From Heloderma charlesbogerti (taxonomy: Eukaryota; Chordata; Lepidosauria; Squamata; Helodermatidae), in contig JANEZZ010002698.1 in the NCBI GenBank assembly GCA_026122225.1, positions 496,001 to 560,000 of the forward strand: a DNA stretch of 64,000 bases, given 5' to 3'. The position numbers and the translations under genes are program-made. Position 1 is the first letter of the stretch. Every line of letters begins with the position of its first letter. The notes beneath the pieces are model-generated. The model ran no database searches and had not been told where the DNA came from. It saw only the letters and a list, made by a program, of their open reading frames with translations. This document shows positions 23,601 to 34,400 of this stretch, in pieces.

Positions 23601-26600
23601 CATTTAGAGGGCAGAGGTGGGAAACCTCTGAACTTAAGGGCTAGGAGGCGGAAGTCCACCCCTTTCCCGTGGGGCATCGGGGCGCAGCTGTTGACGTCGT
23701 GCCAAGTGGGCCGAGCACTAGGGATGTACGAAAGTCACTTACCTTTTCGCAGCTTGGCTTCACGGTGGGGGGGAGGCGCTTTGCTTTCCCCCCCAAAGTT
23801 CAGGCGAAGGGGGGGAGGCTTCCCGCCTCGCCTGGCCGAAATTCAGGTCGGGGAGAAGCGCCCCGTCTCCCCGGCCGCGAAACAAAAACTAAAAAAGAAA
23901 AAAATACCCCGTGATAGGCTACGTGACAATTTACGTAGCCTATCACGGCTAGATTTCCAAAGTCAGCCGTGATAGGCTACGTAAATCGTCACGTAGCCTA
24001 TCACAGGTGACTTTGAAAAAAAAAAAAAAAACCGCGTATGCAAATGGCGACGGCCCATGGGCGCCGCCATTTGCGTTCCTTATTTTGGCACGTCTAGTCT
24101 ACGTAAAGATTTACGTAGACTACGGCGAAAATAAGGGAACGCTATTTGCGTTGCCCTTATTTTCGCCGTAGTCTACGTAAATCTTTACGTAGACTAGACG
24201 TGCCAAAATAAGGAACGCAAATGGCGGCGCCCATGGGCTGCCGCCATTTGCGTACGCGCTTTTTTTTTTTCCCAAAGTCACCCGTGATAGGCTACGTGAC
24301 GATTTACGTAGCCTATCACAGCTGTCTTTGGAAATCTAGGTAAATCTACGTAAATCGTTACGTAGCCTATCACGTGTGTGTTTTTTTTTTTACTTCAGTT
24401 TTTTTTTTTTTTTGCGATGGTGGCGGCGGCAGCCGGTCGGGAGACCGGCCGCCGCCCCCACCGTGACGAACCGCCGCCGCACCGCCACCAGGACCCACCG
24501 CCGGGAGGGACATTCGCCAAAGATAAGTCCCGTCCCGGGGGGGGTGGCGGAGAATTTCACCGCCGATTTCGGGTGGCTGAATGCATTGGCGCTCGGCCCC
24601 CCGAAGATTCGGGGAGAAATTCTCCGCCATCCCTACCGAGCACCTCCTCTCATCGCTGTCCATCTCCTGCTTGTCCCTCCCCCTGCCTGCCAGGTTTGCT
24701 ACCACCCTCAGGAATGTGAGCAGGGAGGGGCTCTCCCTCCGGCGGCACCTCTGAACAGCGCACGCGTTACTCTCCCACAGTTTCTGTCTCTTCCTCAGAA
24801 CTGCTTTGGGGCTCTATGGGCTCCAATCCAACCATGACACTGGGAGAGGGACCCCCCTGGCCACAGATATGAACTGGTCGCTTGCAGAGTGCTTTTGAAA
24901 TTAGGCTGATGGCCCCATCTGGGCCCAGGGTTGCAGGTCAGCCAACCCGGAACTAGATGGGTCTTTGGTCTGATCCAGCAAAGCAACTTTCTTATGTTCT
25001 TACTGCATGCTAGCCTACTCCTTCTCTGTACGGGTCTTGGAAGGAAATTTACATGACCCCTCACTAGATCCCAGCAGCCCAGTGAGGATCAAGACACTTG
25101 AGTGAGTGGCATGGGTTTCGAATTTGATCGCTTTATTTTATTTGTTTCATATTGTATTTTAATGTTGTTGTCGGTTCGTGAGCTGGCCAGAGAAGTTGTG
25201 TTATGGGTCAATTATAGAAAGTCAGTATGTAAGCAAATAAATCAATAGATGAGGGGGTGGTGTGTGTGGAAGCCATGCAAGAAGGGGGAGCTGTATTTCT
25301 CTCCATTACTCACTTGATAAGTGGGCTTACACTGGCCTCTGGTGGCACCCGTGATAAGTGCACTTCCCTTCTAGGAAAAGTCTTGGCGGTCTGCAGGACT
25401 TGTAAGGGGTCAAGTGAGGGGTGTGTGGAACTCCTCTGAGACGTCTCAAAACTCTTTTTTGCTTTTCCTCAAATGTTCTTGGATGTTCCCCATGAGCTGG
25501 AAACAAAACAAAAATCACCTTGAACTGTTCCTTTAGGTGAAGCCTAAAGCAAAGCATGTTTGTTTGTTTGGGTAATCAGCACATACAGTGTGGAGAGAGT
25601 TAACAGCAAGAAAGGGCCTTCCTTCCTTCCTTCCTTCCTTCCTTCCTTCCTTCCTTCCTTCCTTCCTTCCATAAAATGGAAATCACTGCACTTAACTCTC
25701 ACCTTTCTTTCCTGGAATCCAGGGTAGTGTGCGTGGGGATCCCTAGCACTCTTCCTTCCCTGCAAGAAATTCAACTCCTCTAATTGAAGTTCTCTTTGAT
25801 TCTGTCAAACGTCCACAAATGTTTGGCCGAAGGAGGCACATTGAGTTCCATCTTGAACTGTCAGTGGTTGAGCACCTGCTTTGCACTCAGAAGGTCCCAG
25901 GTTCCGTGTCCTTGGCATCTCCAGTTCAGAGGAGCTCAGGTCATGGGGCTGGGAACCTTGGAGAGTGGCTTGAGAGCTCATAGAGGTCCAGGCCCCAGGT
26001 TTTGGGGGCCCTTGGGCAAGATATCGCCCATGGGCCCCTTCCCTCAGTGAGTCTGCCCTCTCACTGCCATTGTCCCCAGCTGCTCTTGCTCCTCCTCCTC
26101 TTTCTCGTCATGGCTACAACCTGCTTGCTTGACAGGCAGGGAGCAAGTCGGCCGTGGCATCTCCTGCTCCTTCTTCTCACCTCCACCGTTGTCAGGGCCA
26201 GAGCGAGAGGCTGGTGAACAAGCAGGTCGCAAGGGGGAAGAGGCGGAACAACTCCAGGGGGCTCTTGTCAGTGGGCCCCTGCTGGGGTGAGGGCCCTTGG
26301 CAGGGGCCCAACCATGCCCACCCTTGACACTGGCTCTGTCCATATGAATCAAACCGTGACAAGCAATGTGTAGCAAGTGAAAACAGAAAACTGTGAAACA
26401 GAGTTGGGAAGTGGGTGGGTTGTGGGGTGGGAGGAAAATTGGAAATTTTTGTTGAATGTGTTGTAAATACCTGAAACATCTAAAATTAGTTTTTAATAAC
26501 ATCTCAGGGATGCTTCACCTGGGTCGCCAATAGCTCTTCTGACCCTATCCCACCTTGTTCCCCAATTCTCCTCCTTTGCTCCCCCCCCCCCGGCCCTCAA

Positions 26601-28421
26601 GAGTGAAGGCAGCAGCAGACCCAGCAGGAAGCCCAGAGTGGCTGTAGGAATGCCCATTTGGCTGCCAGAAGACTCTATGGCTAAGGGTTTCCTTGGGAAG
26701 AGGGATCCAGCTGCAAGCACTGGCCCAGCTGAGGATCAAGAAGAGGAGGGGTTGGCAATGAGTCTGTCTCCGGACCTCTGCTGGGTTAACAGCTCCTAAA
26801 TGATAGTGACACGCATGTCAGGTGGGCCTCCCTGTGGGAGGGCATTCCAAAGGCAAGGAGCCACCCATGGCTGGGAACCTGCTTTTTTTTTTTTTTTTAA
26901 CAAAATGAGAGCACAAAGAACGCCAACTCCTGAAAGAGCAACCTCTGTTTCTGTGCCTCTTCTGTGCCACCCCAGGATTGCAGAATGCATATGGGAATCA
27001 CAGCTTGTTTGAGATACAGGTGGCCTGGACTCTGTGCCACTTCCAGATTTTGGGGGGTCCTTGAGCAAGATGTTCTCAGTCCCCCCCCCACTTCCTGAAT
27101 ACACCCACTGCCCATCCATTCGCCTCTCCTTCTGGGCCCAATCAGCACAGCTATTTCTCCTTTACTCCTCTCACTGCTCACTTGCTCGGAGATGGCAGGA
27201 TGGTTGGCAATATGTGGAGGCTGCAGCTTCCATGCAGCCATTATCGGGAAACCTAAGATGCAAGGTGCCACTGTCTCGCTTCTCAAAGCAGGCGTCCAGC
27301 CAAAATAGTTGCTGGCCAGGATTCTAAAACATCTTTCTCCTTTCAGGTCCCCCGGGGCCAGCTGGAATGCCTGGTCCGCCAGGACAGGATGTAAGTATGC
27401 CCCATCTCTGGAGAGGAGGTGATATTTCTGAGGGAGGTGTGTGTGTGTGTGGGGGGGTGAGTAGGGATGGGTGAGAAATTTGTTGGGGTCGCATTTTAAT
27501 GCAAATGCAGCAAATTCACCCTTCCCGAACCTGCACATCAACTGGAAAGCAGAGATACAGTGATGTGTATCTCTTTCCCGAATTTTGTGATGCATTTTGC
27601 GAATTAAAACATGCAAACAAAAATGTGCGTAGTAGAGAGAAGTGCACACAAAAATGCACATATACTAGGAAAATGTGCAGACAACCCTGTCTGGTTGGTG
27701 GGAAACATTTAGCCGGGTAGGTGAGATATGGGACTGGGGAGCTCCATGACACATAGCTTGGGGTCATAGAATGATAGAATAGCAGGATTGGAAGGGGCCT
27801 ACAAGGCCATTGAGTCCAACCCCCGGCTCATTGCAGGAATCCAAGTCAGGGTGCAGGAGACAGATAGGGAGCCCTGGTCTGGAGGGTGCAGGGCTCAATG
27901 GTAGAATGCAAGCTTTGCTTTCAGAAGTACCCTGGTTCGGTTCCTGGCACTACCACTTAAGTTGAGAGGAACAAGTCGGAGGTGATGGGTAGGACTGCCT
28001 GAGAGTTGCTGCCAGTCTGCGTAGAGAATAAACCAGGGATGTAGATCCTCAAGCCTGGGGGCCAAATCCAGCCCTCCAGGTGTCCCAATGTGCTCCTCTG
28101 GGGTTCCCCAGAGCCCCCCCCCCACTTTCCCCTGACCACCAATCGTTGGATGGTTTCCTGGCTTTTGTGCAGTTCTTTTCCCATTCGAAAATGCCTCTCC
28201 TAAGGCTCAATTACTGGCAGTAAGCACCTTAAGCTAAAATACGGTGGAGGGTTTTCTGGGGTGGGGTGGGGTGGGGGTATTTTGGTCCTGCCCCTTTTGC
28301 CTTTGTCCCCACCCACCACCAGAAGGCAGTCCCCAAAGTTTTCTCCAAAATGGAACTTGGCCCTCAGGCTGAAAGAGGTTCTGCAGCCCTGCATTAAACC
28401 AGAGGCTGGCTTGTTTGTTTC

Positions 28422-28456
<35 letters not shown>

Positions 28457-31400
28457 TGTTTTATCTATCTTATCAATCAGTCATATTAGATACATGACTC
28501 TTTAGTCCGAAAGGGACTCCCAGAGCAGTTGCAACAGCAATAAAAACAAATTCAACAACAGCATGTAAAACACAACAACTGAGATTAAAAATAACTGATC
28601 AGTGGTCTTCACAACAATCTAAAAAGCCTGCGAAAATAGAATAACACAACTGATGGGGCATCATGCTGAGTGCCAAGTGTGGCATCCCGAGGAAAGAGCT
28701 CCAGAGCAGGGGTTGTTGTTGTTGTTCAGTCATTCAGTCGTGTCCGACTCTTCGTGACCCCATGGACCATAGCACGCCAGGCCTTCCTGTCCTGCGCACT
28801 CTCCTGGAGCGTGCTCAAGTTCATATTCATTGCATCGGTGATGCTATCTAGCCATCTCATCCTCTGCCATCCCCTTCTCCTTTTGCCTTCAGTCTTTCCC
28901 AGCATCAGGGTCTTTTCCAGAGAGTTTTCTCTTCGCATTAGGTGGCCAAAATATTTGAGCTTCAGCTTCAGTATCTGTCCTTCCAATGAACACTCAGGGT
29001 TGATTTCCTTTAGGATTGACTGATTGGACCTCCTTGCAGTCCAGGGGACTCGTAAGAGTCTTCTCCAGCACCACAGTTCGAAAGCATCGATTCTTCGGCG
29101 CTCAGCCTTCCTTATAGTCCAGCTCTCACAGCCATACATTACTACTGGGAAAACCATAGCTTTGATTAGACGGACCTTTGTCGGCAAGGTGATGTCTCTG
29201 CTTCTTACTATGCTGTCTAGGTTTGCCATAGCTTTCCTCCCAAGGAGCAAGCGTCTTTTAATTTCATGGCTACAGTCACCGTCTGCGGTGATCTTGGAGC
29301 CCAAGAAAGTAAAATCTGTCACAGCTTCCATTTCTTCCCCTTCTATATGCCAGGAAGTGATAGGGCCAGATGCCATGATCTTCGTTTTTTTAATGTTGAG
29401 TTTCAAACCAGCTTTTGCACTCTCCTCTTTCACCCTCAACAAGAGGCTCTTGAGATCCTCTTCGCTTTCTGCCATTAGGGTGGTATCGTCTGCATATCGG
29501 AGGTTGTTGATAATTCTCCCAGCAATCTTAATTCCGACCTGTGATTCATCCAACCCGGCGTTTCTCATGATGTACTCTGCATATAAGTTCAATAAGCAGG
29601 GTGACAATATGCAGCCTTGTCGTACTCCTTTCCCAATTTTGAACCACTCGGTTGTTCCATGTCTGGTTCTTGCTGTTGCTTCTTGACCCTCGTACAGGTT
29701 TCTCAGGAGACAGGTAAGGTGGTCTGGTACTCCCATCACTTTAAGAATTTGCCACAGTTTGTTGTGATCCACACAATCAAAGGCTTTAGCGTAGTCAATG
29801 AAGCAGAAATAGACGTTTTTCTGGAATTCTCTTGCTTTCTCCATGATACAGCGAATGTTGGCAATTTGATCTCTAGTTCCTCTGCCTCTTTGAAACCCAG
29901 CTTGTACTTCCGGTAGTTCTCGGTTCGCATACTGCTGAAGCCTAGCTTGTAGGATTTTGAGCGTCACCTTGCTGGCATGCGAAATGAGCGCAATTGTGCG
30001 GTAGTTTGAACACTCCTTGGCGTTGCCCTTCTTTGGAATTGGAATGTAAACTGACCTTTTCCAGTCCTGCGGCCATTGTTGAGTGTTCCAAATTTGTTGG
30101 CATATTGAATGCAGCACTTTAACAGCATCATCTTTTAGGATTTTAAATAACTCAGCTGGAATACTGTCATCTCCGCTATCTTTGTTGTTACTAATGCTTC
30201 CTAAGACCCACTTGACTTCACTCTCTAAGATGTCCAGCTCAAGTTCAGTGACCGCACTATCATGGCTATCAAGGACATTACTATCATGGCTATCAAGGAC
30301 ATTAAGATCTTTCCTGTATAGTTCTTCTGTGTATTCTTTCCACCTCTTCTTAATCTCATCTGCTTCTGTGAGGTCCCTGCCTTCTTTGTCCTTTATCATG
30401 CCCGTTTTTGCACAAAACGTTCCCTTGAGATCTCCAATTTTCTTGAAGAGATCTCTAGTCTTTCCCACTCTGTTGTTTTCCTCGATTTCCTTGCATTGTT
30501 CATTTAAGAAGGCCTTCTTGTCTCTCCTTGCTATTCTCTGGAACTCTGCATTCAGTTGGATATATCTTCCCCTTTCTCCCTTGCTTTTTGCTTCCCTTCT
30601 TTCCTCAGCTACTTGTAAAGCCTCATCAAACAGCCACTTGGCTTTCTTGCATTTCTTTTTCTTTGGGATGGATTTCGTTGCTGCCTCCTGAACAATGTTA
30701 CGGACCTCCGTCCATAGTTCCTCAGGCACTCTGTCTATCAGGTCTAATCCCTGAAATCTATTCCTCACCTCCACTGTATATTCATAAGGGATATAATTTA
30801 GGTCATACCTGAATGGTTTAGTGGTTTTCCCTATGTTCTTCAATTTAAGCCAAAATTTTGCAAGAAGCAGCTCATGATCTGAGCCACAGTCAGCTCCAGG
30901 TCTTGTTTTTACTGACTGTATGGAGCTTCTCCATCTTAGGCTGCAAAGGACATAATCAATCTGATTTCGATATTGACCATCTGGTGACGTCCATGTGTAG
31001 AGTCGCCTCTTGTGCTGTTGGAAAAGAGTGTTTGCTATGATCAGCGTGTTCTCTTGGCAAAACTCTATTAGCTTTTGTCCTGCTTCATTTTGTACATCAA
31101 GGCCATGCCTGCCTGTTATCCCGGTGATTTCTTGACTTCCTACTTTAGCATTCCAGTCCCCTATGATGAAGAGGACATCTTTTTTTGGTGTTAGTTCTAG
31201 AAGGTGTTGTAGGTCTTCATAGAACCCATCAACCTCAGCTTCTTCGGCATCAGTGGTTGGGGCATAGACTTGAATTACTGTGATGTTGAATGGTTTGCCT
31301 TGGATTCGTACTGAGATCATTCTATTGTTTTTGAGATTGTACCCCAGTACTGCTTTTCCCACCCTTTTGTTGACTATGAGTGCTACTCCATTTCTTCTAA

Positions 31401-34400
31401 GGGATTCCTGCCCACAATAGTAGATATGATGGTCACCTGAATTAAATTCGCCCATGCCTGTCCATTTTAGTTCGCTGATTCCCAAGATGTCGATGTTCAA
31501 TCTTGCCATCTCATGTTTGACCACCTCCAGCTTACCTTGATTCATTGATCTGACATTCCAGGTTCCTAAACAATATTGTTCTTTACAGCATCGGATTTTC
31601 TTTTCACCACCAGACACATCCACAGCTGAGTGTCCTTTCAGCTTTGGCCCAGCCGCTTCACTCTTTCTGGCGCTCCTTGGAAATACCCTCTGCTCTTCCC
31701 CAGTAGTATATTGGACACCTTCCGACCTGAGGGGCTCATCTTCTGGCGTCATCTCTTTTAGCCTTGTGATACGTTCCATGGGGTTTTCTTGGCAAGAATA
31801 CTGGAATGGGTTGCCATTTCCTTCTCCAGTGGACCACATTTTGTCAGAACTCTCTGCCATGACCTGTCCATCTTGGGTGGCCCTGCACAGCATAGCTTAT
31901 GGCTTCACTGAGTTACGCAAGCCCTTTCGCCACAACAAGGCAGTGATCCATGAAGGGGAGAGCAGGGGTGCCACCCCCTAAAGGGCCCTGCCCCTCATTG
32001 TCACTTAGCTTTTTTTCTGAAGGGCACCTGGAGAAAGGCCACTGAAGATAACCTTTTATGGTTGGGGAGGTTCATGCACAAGGAGGCAGTCCTTTGCACA
32101 CCAAGACCCTGAGCCACTTAGGGCTTCAAAGGTTAAAAACCAGTACCTTGAATGGTACTCAAATGGATGGGGTAATAGTTTTGGAATTTTTGAGATATGT
32201 TCCACTCGCCTGGCTCAAGCACGTACTCTCGCTGCTCCAATTTGAGGCAGCTGAAGTGCTTGAGCAGTCTTCAGGGGCAACCCCATGGACAATCCAGTGC
32301 AGTAATTCCAAACAGGATTGCTACCAGAGTCTGGATACCTATGGCCAGGATTTTACCTCAGTATAAAGTGGCTGCATAAGTTGACATTGGAGACTACAGC
32401 CTTGAGCAACTGAGGTGAGCATCTCTTTAGGTGGGGGTGGGGAGGGTTGCCACAGGGGCAAAAATCCCAAGGGGGAGAAGAGCAACAGGCTGGTGAAAAT
32501 AAAGAAGTTCTCAGCTCTCCTGCCAAGTGGAAGAGGGTGTGGAGTGGGGACAGAACGGGCTTGCTGATGAGCTTGTGGTTTCTTTCAGGGAAGCCCTGGA
32601 ATGCCAGGTACCGATGGGGCAGCTGGTACCACTGGGGAAAAAGGAGAGCGAGTGAGTATCCACCCCCACCCCTCGACCTGGCTGCATGGGGTCCTTGGGG
32701 GACCCAGTATCTGGACGAAGCTTGGATGGGCAGTCCTGGGATCACCGAAATGTAGAGGAGTTGCTCCCACCCATCTTTGGTCCTGACATCCAGATGAAAA
32801 GAATGGTTACGATAGGGCTGGAAACAGACAGTCCTTATTTGGAGAGTTGAAGGCAGGGCCAGTGTCGGCCCCCACCACCTCTGGGCAGCTGCCCAGGCCC
32901 CAGGGCCCCTGAGGGGCCATCACTTGGGCCCCTTAGAAAAAATATTCTGCCTAGCATTCCAAGCAGCACTGGGAGGGGGCGTGGCTGGGTTTAGCCATCA
33001 TTTGGCTTCCAGCAATGCTCCATGGCATGGCTGGAGATCCAAATGGCAGCCCCGAGTGGGGACACACCATTTAAATTCCCCACCATGCCCTGTACCTCAT
33101 CGGGTGCCTCGTGGGAAATGAACGTGGTGTCTAAACCCAGCCACCCAGCGCTGCCCAGAGCACTCCTGGAGCGCTGCTGCTGCTGCCCAGTGCTGCCACC
33201 AGGTAAGCCAGTCAGGGACTACCAGCAGAAGAGCAGGCCTGCCGGGGGCGCAGGGCTCCCACGAACACGAAGCTGGCCTGGTGGAGGGTGGTCTGGAAGA
33301 GGTGCATGCGCTCAGCCTGCTTTTGCCTCTGGAAAACTGAGCGTGCGGGTTCTTTTGAATTGTTTCAAACCCGTCCAAAACAGAGAGAGAGAGAGAGAGA
33401 GAGAAAGATAGATCCCCTCTCTTTTATTTTACAAGGGCTTTTCCACCCAAGGTGCCTGAAGGTGCTTCTTAATAGCCAGAAGCAGCCAGGCAATGTTAGC
33501 AAGACAACCCTGCCATATCCACGGGGGTATTGAACCTCAGGCCTCTGGGCCAAATCTGGCCTGCCTGAGGACCCAATCCGGCCCTCTGGGATTCTCCAGC
33601 TGGCCCTGCTCCCTTTCCCCCAGCCACCAACCATTTGGTGGTTTCCTGGCTTTTGCACAATTCCCCCCCCCCCATTCTGAAAGGTTGAAATGCCCCTCCT
33701 AAGGCTCAGTTACTGGCAGGAAGACCTTTAAGCTAAAGTATGCTGGTATATTGGGTATTTTGGTCCCCCTGACTTGCCTTTGGTCTTGCTCTTGGGCTTA
33801 AAGAGGTTCGACACCCCTGCCTTATAGCTTCACAACTCTCTGGTGCTGCAGGAGTCAGATTCTAGTGCACCTCTCCCTCCCACCCGCTTAAGACTGCCAG
33901 ATGAAATGGCCTGGCTTCCTCTTAAGCTTTTTTAACATCAATGTGCAAAGCAATTAACACTCCTGCCAATGTCTGTACATCAAGCTGCTCTTAAAGCATA
34001 GCTACAGTGGCCAGATGTAAGTTGGTAACCCAAACCCACCACACAATCCAGGACAGGAGCCACAATTGCTCAGAACTCCTAATGCCCTGGGGTGGGACAA
34101 GATGCGCCTGTAGAATTTCTTCCTGAACCAGAACTGTTTAAAGAGCAGATACCTCCCACCAGGCTGAGCTCAAACACTAGAATAGGCTATCATGTCCAAG
34201 TGCATAGCCAGAGAACCTGGGACCGATTCTGGCCCGCTCACTCCACTAGACCATGCTGCCAAGCTAGGGCAGAAAAGGCTTTGGGAAGGTGCCTGGAGGC
34301 CAGGGAGCAAACAAGCACACAGCAGAGTTCTCACCTTTGCTTTTCACTTCTTAATCTCTTCTTTAGGGGCCACAGGGATATCCTGGCCGCAGAGGTCTGG

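Larger units (their letters stand above)
22874..27346 (+). other. EMID1 intron with LTR and nested hAT element
   Basis: CR1 3' fragments (23058-23170, 24845-25005), foldback element (23174), solo LTR with a large palindromic insertion (23406-24839), a LINE tail (25100-25250), CCTT repeat (25617), tRNA-SINE (25855), a GC-rich repeat (26000-26340), a LINE C-terminal remnant read on the minus strand (26796-26900). Unassigned: 25250-25610 and 26345-26790. Confidence 0.55.
28457..32375 (-). repeat. old CR1/L2-type LINE split by BovB
   Basis: The A-rich tail and C-terminal coding remnant lie at 28457-28713; the rest continues at 31970-32375 (GGTTAAAAACCAGTACCTTG, the L..K.LVLTY region). Joining across BovB restores a VAPLLW-type motif on the minus strand. 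Confidence 0.65.
27391..32588 (+). other. EMID1 intron carrying full-length BovB
   Basis: Contains a hAT-like AT-rich fragment (27463-27680), CR1 tail (27768-27845), tRNA-SINE (27890-28012), hAT-like element (28031-28402), GTCT repeat (28421-28455) and an old minus-strand LINE (28457-32375) split by BovB. 32380-32588 is unassigned. Confidence 0.6.
32652..34366 (+). other. EMID1 intron
   Basis: A GC-rich repeat (32850-32945), an AG repeat (33382-33404) and a hAT-like element (33528-33822). The rest, including 33823-34360, is not recognised. Confidence 0.5.

Noticed and set aside
23881..24412. CRISPR-like or satellite array near 24.1 kb
   Set aside because: Units are inverted, not direct, and lie within one element bounded by an 8-bp duplication.
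26897..27661. 254-codon minus-strand open frame as a gene
   Set aside because: It runs through a repeat, an EMID1 exon in antisense and a hAT-like fragment; no coherent protein.
28726..31893. A 1,055-codon open frame as a host gene
   Set aside because: Endonuclease and YADD reverse-transcriptase motifs, an AAC tail and target duplication show it is BovB.
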